IMG/VR virus record: IMGVR_UViG_3300009684_000032
Location: 1-64,000 of that record
Source: a virus
Reading direction: 5' to 3' (one strand)
DNA length: 64,000 nt
Shown here: positions 24,830 through 34,662 of the stretch, in pieces
How positions within the stretch are numbered: the first letter of the stretch is position 1
Layout of the letters: each line of letters begins with the position of its first letter
Made by a program: the position numbers and the translations under genes
Notes under the pieces: generated by a model
The model's database searches: none
What the model saw: only the letters and a program-made list of their open reading frames with translations
What the model was told of the DNA's origin: nothing

Positions 24830-25132
24830 TTAGCCTCTGTCAACTTTGTTGTTTATCATAGACCGTAGTCGTTCTATGTCACGAGTACGCTGACGCAAGT
24901 GTTCTTCCATTCTACTCATATCTGTTCGCATGTCTGTGATCATGCGTTCTGTTGTACGCAGTCGTTGTTCTAACAGTGTAACATATTCAGGATCAATAAT
25001 CTTTAGTACATGCCCATCTATTGTAACTTGTTTGTGTACAGGTTTGGCAATCAGTGATATTTTCTTGGAAAGTGATTGCGGTTCATCATCTTGACTATCG
25101 TCACTACCGTACATGTTGTTAAGCTCGTTCAT
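24830..25132 (-). CDS. Small coiled-coil protein, 100 residues
   Basis: The N-terminus is acidic (MNELNNMYGSDDSQDDEPQ). A short beta segment follows (VTIDGHVLKIIDPEYV), then a clear heptad-rich coiled coil to the end (LEQRLRTTERMITDMRTDMSRM...). The ATG directly follows the TAA of the upstream gene. It probably oligomerises. No family recognised. Confidence 0.65.
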   Translation of the reverse strand: MNELNNMYGSDDSQDDEPQSLSKKISLIAKPVHKQVTIDGHVLKIIDPEYVTLLEQRLRTTERMITDMRTDMSRMEEHLRQRTRDIERLRSMINNKVDRG

Positions 25133-25843
25133 TTACATTCCTGCTTTCTTTAAAGTGTCTTTGATAAATGTTGCACTTTCTTTATCAGATTTGAATCTCA
25201 AGGTCCACTGTGCAATAGGTGCAAATTCTACAATCATACTTACTTGTTCAGGTGTGCATCTTGCCAGCATGTCTGCTGCACTGTTTGCATTATATATCAC
25301 CCAGGGACTGACTCTGCCAGTTTTTACCCAATGTACAAGTTGATTTGTGTTTACTTCTCTAAAAAAATCTATCCACGACTTTTCATGTTGCTGTCCCCAT
25401 TCTCGCATCAGCACTATTGCACGTTCCAATGCCTGTTCCGGACTTTCAGTACGAATGAGATCTTTTACATACTCTGCATACACTGCATCGTGTGTCCATT
25501 TGTCAATTGGCAAATTGTTCTTGATAACATAGTCTATGAATCTTTCGGGTTCTGGTGCAGCAGTATCTAGCAAATGCCTAGAAAATTTACTGAATGCAAG
25601 ATAATACCTGCTATCAATAAACTCTCTGTACGAACGTTTTTTCTTAGCACTGCCAAATTGTTTAGATAGTTCATAGAACCGTGTCCATGCAAGAAACGCA
25701 ATCCTGCCTTGTGGCAAATCTTTTTGAAACCATCGCCGTTTCTTCTCACAAACATGGTTAATCAACCGTAACTCGCTAGAGAATTCTCTATTACAGAATT
25801 CACACTTGTGCAAATTAGGAAGCACGCTCCATTTTTTTGGCAT
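25133..25843 (-). CDS. Zinc-finger phage protein, 236 residues
   Basis: Residues 14-35 (CEFCNREFSSELRLINHVC) form a CxxC-x12-HxxC zinc finger of the C2H2/C2HC kind. A long helical domain follows, rich in Trp and Tyr (FLAWTRFYELSKQFG ... WGQQHEKSWIDFFREVN). I recall this architecture from marine T4-like phages without an assigned role. The finger suggests DNA or RNA binding. It overlaps the end of the upstream gene by 29 bases and lies in a replication-gene operon. Confidence 0.7.
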   Translation of the reverse strand: MPKKWSVLPNLHKCEFCNREFSSELRLINHVCEKKRRWFQKDLPQGRIAFLAWTRFYELSKQFGSAKKKRSYREFIDSRYYLAFSKFSRHLLDTAAPEPERFIDYVIKNNLPIDKWTHDAVYAEYVKDLIRTESPEQALERAIVLMREWGQQHEKSWIDFFREVNTNQLVHWVKTGRVSPWVIYNANSAADMLARCTPEQVSMIVEFAPIAQWTLRFKSDKESATFIKDTLKKAGM

Positions 25844-26336
25844 CTTCTACTAATTCCTTGATTTCTGCTTTGCTAAGTCCGGCATCTTCTCCGAGTTCAC
25901 GCAGTGTATTCTTATCATGACGGCTCTTTAATATAGCCAACTCTGTTGCATTTATACCAGGATACAGTGATATGAAAAAATCATCAACTACTTTAGTACT
26001 ACTGCCAACATTGGTTCTGGTATTTTTTGCACCAAGATATGGTCGATATTGTTTGGTAATCAATCCAGTTAAACACAACAGCATATGCTGTAATTCTGGA
26101 TGTTTGCCAAGATCAAATAGCGATTTATTTACTAACTCGTTGGTAGCAATCACTGCATACGCAGCGTGTTTACTTTGCGGTCCTGCACTGGCCATGAATC
26201 GCATAAGAACGAAAGGAACATATTCCTTTTTCTCTTCAACTGTTAAGCCGTCATAATATTTGAGATCTTGCCTATCCAGTGCTTGGAGAACTGAATTCAA
26301 GTTTAGTTTTTGTGTACCTGTAGATGCTTTTGCCAT
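25815..26336 (-). CDS. Helical protein, possible clamp-loader small subunit (gp62-like)
   Basis: The 173-residue protein has the pattern LQALDRQDLKYYDGLT, EYVPFVLMRFMAS, ATNELVNKSLFDLGKHPELQHMLL. I recall this from marine T4-like proteins sometimes annotated as the clamp-loader small subunit. The gp62 assignment is weak because its classical motifs are not evident. Its C-terminus (LRELGEDAGLSKAEIKELV) forms a small helical domain. It heads the replication-region operon that contains the DnaE-like gene. Confidence 0.45.
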   Translation of the reverse strand: MAKASTGTQKLNLNSVLQALDRQDLKYYDGLTVEEKKEYVPFVLMRFMASAGPQSKHAAYAVIATNELVNKSLFDLGKHPELQHMLLCLTGLITKQYRPYLGAKNTRTNVGSSTKVVDDFFISLYPGINATELAILKSRHDKNTLRELGEDAGLSKAEIKELVEDAKKMERAS

Positions 26337-26398
26337 ATTGTATTGTACCAGATACTGTTAAATTTATCAAGTACAAGATTTGAACACATACTAGACAT

Positions 26399-26764
26399 AT
26401 GGGCAGACCACTTACTGATAAATGGACAGGCACCACACACGGTGTTAACCCGTTGCTGTATCCATTGTTACGGATAAACGGCATTGTTTCTCGCGGTTAT
26501 ATACTAAAGCAAGTGGGTGCAGACAGATTTTTAGTAGAATCAACTTCTGGCATGAAAAACATATGCAAGCTGGTTAATACAGATCAGTTGCAAATAGACG
26601 GGCAAATGTGTTTGAGATTCACTGGAGTTGCAAATGGATTTGTCAAAAACTTAACAGACAACAAACTGCGAGACTTCCACGGTAATAGTTTTTTATGGAA
26701 TATCTACACACCTACAGATTTTGAAGTGTATGTGTACGATAATAGTGGCCATGCTGATAAATAA
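26399..26764 (+). CDS. 'MGRPL' virion protein, 121 residues
   Basis: The N-terminus MGRPLTDKW is shared with the next gene (MGRPLKKQYFGN) and with a family of structural proteins in marine T4-like phages. A small beta-rich domain follows (ILKQVGADRFLVES ... KLVNTDQLQIDGQMCLRFTG). No ribosome site is evident before the ATG, so the start rests on the family motif. Its stop overlaps a GATAAATA late promoter for the next gene. It is probably a minor virion component. Confidence 0.65.
   Translation: MGRPLTDKWTGTTHGVNPLLYPLLRINGIVSRGYILKQVGADRFLVESTSGMKNICKLVNTDQLQIDGQMCLRFTGVANGFVKNLTDNKLRDFHGNSFLWNIYTPTDFEVYVYDNSGHADK
26756..26763 (+). promoter_or_regulatory. T4-like late promoter, GATAAATA
   Basis: GATAAATA spans the last codons of the preceding gene and drives the gene at 26835 with a leader of about 65 bases. 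The leader ends in AAGGAG and includes a small GC hairpin (GCGG-CCGC) near 26784-26797. Confidence 0.55.
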
Positions 26765-26834
26765 AAGTCAACAGCTATGATTATGCGGTTACCCGCCGCG
26801 TAGCCTTAGAACGGCACAAACAAGGAGTAAACAA

Positions 26835-27950
26835 ATGGGACGCCCGCTTAAAAAGCAATATTTTGGCAACGTCACAGCATCCGGCCAAGCAGTTATCGGT
26901 AACGCTTGGGTCAACGGTGACACTGTGGCGAGACCATGCTGGATTTTCAAACAGCTAACATCTAACAGCTACTACTGGTTCTCAGTAGATGGCCAAGGCC
27001 CTGCAAGTGGTGGCCAAGCATATTTGGTAAACGGCGCTATCACTGGACCAGGTCAGGCCAACATCGCTGTATATCCATACGGTTCACAAGGTGGCGGCGC
27101 AACTGGTAGTGCAAACCTGGGTGTATACAGTGGCACAGCCATTGTAAGTGGTACAGGTACAGTTACCGCAGACTACGGTGTAGGTAACATATTACAAGTA
27201 TCAGGTGGTACATATACTGGTAACCAACAAGCAAACGTGACAGTAGCTTCTGTAAAAGTTCGCACAACTGCTGCGGCAGTAGGTGGTTCAAACTACACAG
27301 TAGGTGATACTTTCACATTCAGCACCGCTGGTTTTACTACCAATGCTATACTAACAGTGGCCGCAGCAGACGCCACTGGCGCAGTAACAGGCATAACCAT
27401 TACCAATGCGGGTGTATACACAGGCGCAGCATTACCAGCAGATCCTGTATCACCCACATCTACAGTAAAGACCAACGTGAGTGCAACTGGCGCAACATTC
27501 AATATTGGTTGGGGTCTTAACACATTCACTATTGCGAATATCGGTGACTACACTGTTCTTCCTGCAAATCCTGTAACACTTGCAGGCGGTGTATCAGGCA
27601 CTGGTGCAACTGCTAACTTGGTATATCAAGTAAGTAGCGTAAAAGTTACAAATGGCGGATCGGCATTTGATCAGGGTGTTGAAGCAGCAGTAACATTTAC
27701 CCCTGCTAACGGTGCAGCAGCTACTGGTACTGCAAACGCAGCAGGTTCTATTACTAGTGTAACTATAACCACAGCAGGATCTGGCTTTACAGCTATTCCA
27801 ACAGTTGCTATTAATCCTATTGCCAGTGCATCATCTGCTGCACAGATATTCGATAACACTGTAACTAACTTTGCAGGACAAAACTACAAGTGGCTGACAC
27901 AGGCTAACACCTTGCCAGATCCAACATGGGCACACTTGAACACTGAATAA
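26835..27950 (+). CDS. 'MGRPL' structural protein with Gly/Ala/Thr beta repeats, 371 residues
   Basis: MGRPLKKQYFGNVTASGQAVIGNAWVNGD opens a low-charge beta-rich protein. Later repeats (GSNYTVGDTFTFSTAGF, GSGFTAIPTVAIN) are of the same kind as those in the 830-residue protein at 8194-10686. The C-terminus (NYKWLTQANTLPDPTWAHLNTE) is a conserved-looking cap. AAGGAG precedes the ATG, and the unit has its own late promoter and two terminators. This suggests an abundant virion surface or decoration protein. Confidence 0.75.
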   Translation: MGRPLKKQYFGNVTASGQAVIGNAWVNGDTVARPCWIFKQLTSNSYYWFSVDGQGPASGGQAYLVNGAITGPGQANIAVYPYGSQGGGATGSANLGVYSGTAIVSGTGTVTADYGVGNILQVSGGTYTGNQQANVTVASVKVRTTAAAVGGSNYTVGDTFTFSTAGFTTNAILTVAAADATGAVTGITITNAGVYTGAALPADPVSPTSTVKTNVSATGATFNIGWGLNTFTIANIGDYTVLPANPVTLAGGVSGTGATANLVYQVSSVKVTNGGSAFDQGVEAAVTFTPANGAAATGTANAAGSITSVTITTAGSGFTAIPTVAINPIASASSAAQIFDNTVTNFAGQNYKWLTQANTLPDPTWAHLNTE

Positions 27951-27982
27951 CTATTTGCCGGCGGTAAGCGGGCAGACTCAGG

Positions 27983-28020
27983 CAAAACCCTTAGAAAGCT
28001 GGAGCGATCTAAGGGTTTTG
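27983..28020 (+). terminator. Terminator, 13-base stem
   Basis: CAAAACCCTTAGA pairs perfectly with TCTAAGGGTTTTG around a 12-base loop, followed by TTTTGG. It lies 32 bases after the plus-strand stop. Confidence 0.8.
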
Positions 28021-28051
28021 TTTTGGCTAAACATTCTATAGCAAAGACGAC

Positions 28052-28074
28052 GACACCGGCATTTAGCCGGTGTC
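28052..28074 (+). terminator. Second terminator in tandem
   Basis: GACACCGGC and GCCGGTGTC form a 9-base GC-rich stem with an ATTTA loop, followed by TTTTATT on the plus strand. It backs up the hairpin just before it and faces the convergent glutaredoxin-like gene. Confidence 0.8.
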
Positions 28075-28102
28075 TTTTATTCTAACAACTGTAATTAAGC
28101 TA

Positions 28103-28351
28103 TTAAGCTAGCTTTTCCTGCAATGCCTTTAGCCCGCATACAATGCTGCTATCTTCCATAACTGTAACAGGACCGCGCTGCCAATCTGGTGCAATTTTCT
28201 TCAAATCTTCACTGCTGATTTCGTTATCAGCATTTACAGTGCCCCAGCGTTTAACAGTTGTTTCAGTGAAAGCAATATTCTTCTCAGTTAGCAATGCTTT
28301 AGCGCGATTGCTATATGGGTCTTGCTTGAATGTATAAATGGTAGTTGCCAT
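28103..28351 (-). CDS. Glutaredoxin-like protein lacking both active-site cysteines
   Basis: The 82 residues follow the glutaredoxin fold: MATTIYTF (first strand), then the helix RAKALLTEKN, an RGPVTVMEDSS segment where a cis-Pro turn is usual, and GLKALQEKLA at the end. The position of the CPYC active site reads DPYS (residues 11-14), so both redox cysteines are missing. It cannot do normal dithiol chemistry. A binding, regulatory or structural role is likely. It has a TATAAATA late promoter and AGGATAA before the ATG. Confidence 0.75.
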   Translation of the reverse strand: MATTIYTFKQDPYSNRAKALLTEKNIAFTETTVKRWGTVNADNEISSEDLKKIAPDWQRGPVTVMEDSSIVCGLKALQEKLA

Positions 28352-28379
28352 GTTTTATCCTACTGGATGAGTGTGATAT

Positions 28380-28387
28380 TATTTATA
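28380..28387 (-). promoter_or_regulatory. T4-like late promoter, TATAAATA
   Basis: An exact TATAAATA on the minus strand, 28 bases before the glutaredoxin-like ATG at 28351. Confidence 0.7.
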
Positions 28388-28393
28388 CGGTGA

Positions 28394-28903
28394 TTAAACT
28401 AGTTTACGTATATCCAAGCTCTCGGGAATCTTACCGATATCCTTGAGGAAATATGCACACAATGGTGCAGGACTGTCACTTAATGGCACAGCTAATATCT
28501 GTCCATTTTTAAGTTTAGGGAAATACCAATTAACGTCGGGCCACAGATTAAGCACTTCCAGCTTTAAGAAGTGCGGCATGAAACCGTTTATTGGATTGTA
28601 GCAAAATACATCAAAGTCTTTATCATTGAGATAGATAAGCGGCATGATTTCCATCTCGCCGCTGTTTTTATCTCCAATAATAACACTCCAGTCTAATGGC
28701 ATTTGTATATTCAAATTACCTATACGCAAGTCCACACAGGGACTATTGAAACTTTCAAGAAATATCAATGGTATGAAATAGTAATCTACATTGGCTTGGT
28801 CAGAATAATCTAGAACACCGAAGCGTATATCTTCGGCGTTGTCTGGTATCTGGTTCAAGTTGAACGTTGTGTTATAATTTGTGAGTATTTTCATTTGCAT
28901 CAT
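28394..28903 (-). CDS. Conserved T4-like phage hypothetical, 169 residues
   Basis: The protein contains VDYYFIPLIFLESFNSPCVDLRIGNLNIQMPLDWSVIIGD, then VNWYFPKLKNGQILAVPLSD and CAYFLKDIGKIPE. This pattern is familiar from marine T4-like phages near uvsW, with no known role. Three in-frame ATGs (28903, 28900, 28894) compete; none has a good ribosome site. It is probably soluble and beta-rich. Confidence 0.65.
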   Translation of the reverse strand: MMQMKILTNYNTTFNLNQIPDNAEDIRFGVLDYSDQANVDYYFIPLIFLESFNSPCVDLRIGNLNIQMPLDWSVIIGDKNSGEMEIMPLIYLNDKDFDVFCYNPINGFMPHFLKLEVLNLWPDVNWYFPKLKNGQILAVPLSDSPAPLCAYFLKDIGKIPESLDIRKLV

Positions 28904-28939
28904 TACTTATTGGTAATAATGCATTGCTACTAATAATTA

Positions 28940-30400
28940 TTAAGTTAATCTGTCTATTTTTTCAATGGAAAACGGATATTTTGCCTGTTTATAGAACTGC
29001 TTACGTTTTGTAAGGTGCTTTGCACTAAATTTGCAAGTACTGGTCATATCCCATATTTGTACAAAGTCTTTGTCCTCTGCTTTACGTAGCCCACGACCGA
29101 TACTTTGTATAACACGAACGAAACTTTTACCCGGTTCTATCAATACCAAATTAAACAATCTGGGTACGTTGATACCCACAGCAGCAACACCATACGTTGC
29201 AATCAGTGTTTGGTCATCGCTAACAGCAATGTTATCATATTCTACTTTGCGGTCTTTGGACTTGACTGCTCCACTGATAAACGTACTGCCTTCTATGAGC
29301 TGTTCCAATGCTTTGCCTGTTTCAAGTCTATCACATAACACAAGTGTATTACCTCCTGCGGAAATAGCAGCAATCATATCTGCCATCCATTTGATACGAT
29401 CCTTGTCAGTAGTTAAGAATTTAAGTTCTTCCTGATAGTTGTTGTACTTGACAACTTCTTTGGTTTGCAATACGTTCACATGACAATTAGCAAGCACACC
29501 TTTGGCTTGCAAGTCGCTTGCAAACAAATCACCCACGTTAGGACCAACACTGACCAGCAAACTGAGTTTATCTTGATCTTCTTCTGGTATAGTACCAGTC
29601 ATGCCCCAACGTATGGGTACATGGCGAAACGTATCGGTCATCAATCGTGTTACAACATCTGCTTTGAGAATATGACATTCGTCTACAATTACGCATATGA
29701 GATTCTGCATGAATATTTCATGTTGATGTTCATCTAATGCATCCTTGCTGTTCTTATCAAGCACATTAAGACTTTGCCAGGTACAAATAGTATGTGTTCG
29801 GTCATACTCTTTGCGGTCACCATATAGAACGCCGACATCCAGTCCTAGATTTTTATAGTCAACTTCTGTTTGTTCAACAAGACTCTTGCTAGGTACAATG
29901 ACAATACTACGCCCATAGGGCTCTATTATTCTGCTTAGAGTAGCAGTGAGCAGAGTCTTACCTGCGCCGGTTGCAATTTGTTGAATACATTGAAGATTTT
30001 CTACGTATGTGTTAACTAATTCAACTTGGTAGTCTCGCAGTACAATTGGCTGATCTGCACGTTCATGGCCCTTTGGCCACACTTTTGGCGCATGATAGTC
30101 TGCGCCAACTCCGCCCAAGCTGATATCGTACTGTAAGCGATTATCTTCCAGCTCAAATTCAAAACCATTGTCTGTAATTACAGGCAACATTCTGTCTAGT
30201 AGATTCAAATATGTTCTGCCACCTAATGTGCAAAAGCTTTTGGTACCATCCCAGCGTCCAAGTTTGAATGCTGCGCTATAACGTGCACCAGGCTGGAAAT
30301 ATTTCACAGCATCCACACAGGCTTTGCGTGTGCTTAAATCAAGACCTGCCATCTTGATATTAACTTCGTCTTCTATTGTTATTACACATTGTTTTGTCAT
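28940..30400 (-). CDS. uvsW: UvsW-type RNA-DNA/recombination helicase
   Basis: At 486 residues it is close to T4 UvsW (503). After an N-terminal domain come the SF2 helicase motifs: QIATGAGKTLLTATLS (Walker A), VIVDECHILKAD (DEAH-type motif II), WGMTGTIP (motif III), then in the second core FISGAVKSKDR and LIATYGVAAVGINVPR (motifs IV-V) and VIQSIGRGLRK (motif VI). UvsW remodels branched DNA and removes R-loops as phages switch to recombination-dependent replication. ATG at 30400. Confidence 0.93.
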   Translation of the reverse strand: MTKQCVITIEDEVNIKMAGLDLSTRKACVDAVKYFQPGARYSAAFKLGRWDGTKSFCTLGGRTYLNLLDRMLPVITDNGFEFELEDNRLQYDISLGGVGADYHAPKVWPKGHERADQPIVLRDYQVELVNTYVENLQCIQQIATGAGKTLLTATLSRIIEPYGRSIVIVPSKSLVEQTEVDYKNLGLDVGVLYGDRKEYDRTHTICTWQSLNVLDKNSKDALDEHQHEIFMQNLICVIVDECHILKADVVTRLMTDTFRHVPIRWGMTGTIPEEDQDKLSLLVSVGPNVGDLFASDLQAKGVLANCHVNVLQTKEVVKYNNYQEELKFLTTDKDRIKWMADMIAAISAGGNTLVLCDRLETGKALEQLIEGSTFISGAVKSKDRKVEYDNIAVSDDQTLIATYGVAAVGINVPRLFNLVLIEPGKSFVRVIQSIGRGLRKAEDKDFVQIWDMTSTCKFSAKHLTKRKQFYKQAKYPFSIEKIDRLT

Positions 30401-30436
30401 TTATAATTTTACCATATGTACTGCTCATATACAAGC

Positions 30437-30468
30437 AAAAAGAGGAGGGATTTCTCCCTCCTCTTTTT
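30437..30468 (-). terminator. Terminator after groEL
   Basis: A perfect 14-base stem (AAAAAGAGGAGGGA with TCCCTCCTCTTTTT) with a four-base loop, 24 bases after the groEL stop and before the uvsW start. The A- and T-tracts make it work in either direction. Confidence 0.92.
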
Positions 30469-30491
30469 AATTAGCACAATGTAAGCGCGGT

Positions 30492-32117
<1,626 letters not shown>

Positions 32118-32131
32118 TTATACTCCTACCA

Positions 32132-32422
32132 TTAGTTAAAAACTGCGAAGATTTCATCTTCTTTTAACACCAAAAGGTCTTCGCCTTGGTGTTTAATTTG
32201 AGTACCTGCATGTTTGCCAAAAAGTACTCTGTCTGCCACTTTAACTTCCAGTGGGATGTAATCGCCGTTGCGGTTCTTTTTACCCTTGCCAACTGCTAGC
32301 ACAATACCCTGATCAGGTTTTTCTGCAACAGTGTCTGGGATAACGAGACCACCTTTGGTGACAGTATCACTGTCCACCCGTTTGACTACGACCCTATCAT
32401 TAAGCGGTCTTAGCTCTGTCAT
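32132..32422 (-). CDS. groS: Co-chaperonin GroES
   Basis: A 96-residue Cpn10: [33 protein letters not shown] includes the mobile loop, and [23 protein letters not shown] is the standard C-terminus. It looks like a bacterial GroES and not the diverged T4 gp31. It caps GroEL and is the first gene of a two-gene operon with a sigma70-like promoter. AGGAG precedes the ATG. Confidence 0.97.
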   Translation of the reverse strand: MTELRPLNDRVVVKRVDSDTVTKGGLVIPDTVAEKPDQGIVLAVGKGKKNRNGDYIPLEVKVADRVLFGKHAGTQIKHQGEDLLVLKEDEIFAVFN

Positions 32423-32476
32423 CGTATTCTCCTATGATTAATATCAAGCACCAAGCATTGCCTGGCCTCTAATAAA

Positions 32477-32505
32477 ACTATAATCGGCAAATGGCTGTAT
32501 ATCAA
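32477..32505 (-). promoter_or_regulatory. Sigma70-like promoter for groES-groEL
   Basis: TTGATA, a 17-base spacer and TATAGT on the minus strand, about 55 bases before the groES ATG. No CIRCE element was found, so control is probably phage-early and not heat-shock. Confidence 0.6.
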
Positions 32506-32534
32506 GTTTTATCAGTAAATTTGTGCAGATACTG

Positions 32535-32999
32535 TTATCCACGGGTATCCAAGTGCGCGTCTTCCATACCTTGAATACGCAAGCGTACAATGTTGCTTAT
32601 TTGAAACTGTTTGACATCAAGGCCTTTTATCAAAGCCAAATACTTGTTACGTACCAATGCAACTTCGTTTATTAATATACACATGGATACAACACCGTCT
32701 TCACCATCTATGTATTTTTCAATACTGCGGTCGGACAACTCTCGCTGATATCGTTCAAGATATTTACGATAATGATCCGACCGCATTTTATCGTAGCGTA
32801 TGTTTACCAACTTCAATATTGCTTCAATTTCTTGAAGTTGCCCAAATCTATAAGCCATTATACCGCTTAGTTCTTGAGAATTCTTTTCTACGCTGCCAAT
32901 AATCTTTGTTTCTACCCAGGCTGTTTCTAGTTGACGTTGGAACCAATCTATAGCATCAGGTAATTTACTCAAATCTGTAGCTACTTGACTGTACCACAT
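32535..32999 (-). CDS. uvsY: UvsY-like recombination mediator
   Basis: The 154-residue helical protein contains HYRKYLERYQRELSDRSIEKYIDGEDGVV, then a helix and LIKGLDVKQFQISNIVRLRIQGMEDA. The layout (an N-terminal helix, the 'S-R-x-I-x-K-Y' segment and a C-terminal helix with an F-x-I-x-N pattern) resembles UvsY proteins of T4-like phages, which load UvsX on gp32-coated DNA. Its place just downstream of uvsX on the same strand supports this. T4 UvsY is 137 residues. Similarity by eye is modest. Confidence 0.55.
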   Translation of the reverse strand: MWYSQVATDLSKLPDAIDWFQRQLETAWVETKIIGSVEKNSQELSGIMAYRFGQLQEIEAILKLVNIRYDKMRSDHYRKYLERYQRELSDRSIEKYIDGEDGVVSMCILINEVALVRNKYLALIKGLDVKQFQISNIVRLRIQGMEDAHLDTRG

Positions 33000-33006
33000 T
33001 GTGTCT

Positions 33007-33258
33007 TTACTTTCCTAGCCTGTTATAAAACTCCCAAAGTTTCCAGTCTATTTTATTAAGCTGTGTAACCATAGCAAGTGACAATTTCAACTGAGCTTTG
33101 GCGATTGCCATTGCATCGTTGCTGTCCAATGCTGCTGCTACTTCGCGTTCTAATACCACATGTGAACTATCAAGTTCTGTAGTAGCCGCAGTATTAGCAG
33201 TTACCGCTGCATTGGAATTTGGATTTATTCGAACAATTTTAGATATTTTGGTTGTCAT
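33007..33258 (-). CDS. Small hypothetical protein, 83 residues
   Basis: Starts MTTKISKIVRINPNSNAAVTANTAATTE, then a helical part (VVLEREVAAALDSNDAMAIAKAQLKLSLAMVTQLNKIDWKLWEFYNRLGK). It lies 8 bases before the UvsY-like gene and 8 bases after its upstream neighbour. The helical C-terminus may mediate oligomerisation. Not recognised. Confidence 0.6.
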   Translation of the reverse strand: MTTKISKIVRINPNSNAAVTANTAATTELDSSHVVLEREVAAALDSNDAMAIAKAQLKLSLAMVTQLNKIDWKLWEFYNRLGK

Positions 33259-33266
33259 ATTAACTG

Positions 33267-33512
33267 TTACTCATCTATATCGTCATCGTAGTCTATTACG
33301 AATTCGTCTAGCGATTCGCCGGTATATTGTGCATCCATTGCAATGTCAAGGTGGTCATCTTCACCTCGCAGAACTTCAAATTCTTCTCTATCCATACCGT
33401 TATCTGCAAAAATATGTACTAGCTTTCGCGCCATATCTTCTCGCTTGTTGTTAGGAAGCAGTTCTGACACTGCTTCCCATACTTCCAACAACAAATTAGC
33501 CCCAATACTCAT
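33267..33512 (-). CDS. Small acidic protein coupled to uvsX, 81 residues
   Basis: MSIGANLLLEVWEAVSELLPNNKREDMARKLVHIFADNGMD is a helical domain, and the C-terminus is strongly acidic (DEFVIDYDDDIDE). The pattern recurs in marine T4-like phages without a named function. ATG overlaps the uvsX stop (ATGA). Coupling to the recombinase suggests that it acts on DNA metabolism, perhaps as a mimic of DNA or a regulator; this is inference. Confidence 0.65.
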   Translation of the reverse strand: MSIGANLLLEVWEAVSELLPNNKREDMARKLVHIFADNGMDREEFEVLRGEDDHLDIAMDAQYTGESLDEFVIDYDDDIDE

Positions 33513-34594
33513 TCATCATCTCCATTTATATTATCAACTGTATCGTCTGATTCTGCTACACTGTCCATAACAATTTTAGACTCGTCCCACTCTGACATAA
33601 TCAAGTCTAGCAGGTCATCGCTGATCCCAGAACGGAAGTACTTATGTTCCTTGCCAGTCTTGTCCATGTACTTTAATTTGTTCCCGTCTTTGGCAAGTAC
33701 GCCTTTTTTCTCAAAAAGGTCGATAAGACCACTGTATTCATCCATACCAGTATCCCACGGAATCTTTAGTTCTACAGATTCAAATGGCTTGTTGTAACGA
33801 GTTTTCATAATCTTACATGCAGCACGGATACCGCGAACGTCTGTTACCTTCTTGCCGTCTTCATCTTCTTTGAGTTTAAGCTTACGCATTGCAACCACAA
33901 TACTGCTTGCATAGATAAAGCCTTGTCCACCGCTGATCTTATCATCAGGATCAAACATATCCTGACTTGCATAGCTATGGTTAGTAACGACCAAACCAAC
34001 ATCATATTCTCCAAACATGTTTACGCAGTTGCGCACAAGTGCAGCAAGTGCTTTGGGTTTACGACCCATGTCGCCTTTCATGTCACCTGCTTCAAACTGA
34101 TTAACATCAGTGGGTGTAAGCAACATGCCCAAGCTGTCCAATACAAACAGCACTTTAGGTCGATCTTCTGGATCTGATTTTTCGTATTTGCTCTTGTAAT
34201 CTTTCATAAAGTCGCTGATAAGTCTAGCAACATCATCAATCATAGCAAGATTGCATTTAAGCAACTTGTCTTCGCTGGTATCAACACCTAGAGGTTTCAA
34301 CCAGTTTTCGTCTAGTGCGTTTTCGGTATCAATAACAATAGGGAAGATACCTTGCTTCTGTGCATTGCGCACAATGTTACCACTGCAAATATAACTTTTG
34401 CCAGAACCACTTTGTCCTGCAAACATTGTTACTTTACCAAGCGGGATACCATTTTTGAAGTTACCGCTGATACAGTAGTTAAGTGCATAGTTACCACTGT
34501 GGATCCAAGTACTGGGATCGTGGAAGCCCATGCTTAGTGTAGGGATAGATTTTGTAATGTCTTTACGAAATTTGCTTATGTCAAACGGCTTCAT
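33509..34594 (-). CDS. uvsX: UvsX recombinase (RecA-like)
   Basis: The 361-residue recombinase has Walker A (MFAGQSGSGKSYICSGN), Walker B (VLFVLDSLGMLLT), a DNA-binding loop region (GGQGFIYASSIVVAMR) and an acidic C-terminus (SVAESDDTVDNINGDDE), as in T4 UvsX (391). It catalyses strand exchange for recombination-dependent replication. ATG at 34594 lies just after the gp32 terminator. Confidence 0.95.
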   Translation of the reverse strand: MKPFDISKFRKDITKSIPTLSMGFHDPSTWIHSGNYALNYCISGNFKNGIPLGKVTMFAGQSGSGKSYICSGNIVRNAQKQGIFPIVIDTENALDENWLKPLGVDTSEDKLLKCNLAMIDDVARLISDFMKDYKSKYEKSDPEDRPKVLFVLDSLGMLLTPTDVNQFEAGDMKGDMGRKPKALAALVRNCVNMFGEYDVGLVVTNHSYASQDMFDPDDKISGGQGFIYASSIVVAMRKLKLKEDEDGKKVTDVRGIRAACKIMKTRYNKPFESVELKIPWDTGMDEYSGLIDLFEKKGVLAKDGNKLKYMDKTGKEHKYFRSGISDDLLDLIMSEWDESKIVMDSVAESDDTVDNINGDDE

Positions 34595-34621
34595 TCACTG
34601 CTCCAGTGTTGTTTAAAAATT

Positions 34622-34647
34622 AGCAGAGGAGCGTTAACTCCTCTGCT
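34622..34647 (-). terminator. Terminator after gp32
   Basis: AGCAGAGGAG pairs with CTCCTCTGCT around a 6-base loop, followed on the minus strand by AATTTTTAA. It would allow high gp32 expression with partial read-through to uvsX. Confidence 0.8.
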
Positions 34648-34662
34648 GTTATCATTTAGATA

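Noticed and set aside
32423-32530. CIRCE-type heat-shock operator before groES
   Set aside because: The expected 9-base inverted repeat with a 9-base spacer is absent. Only an imperfect CCAGGC/GCTTGG dyad is present.
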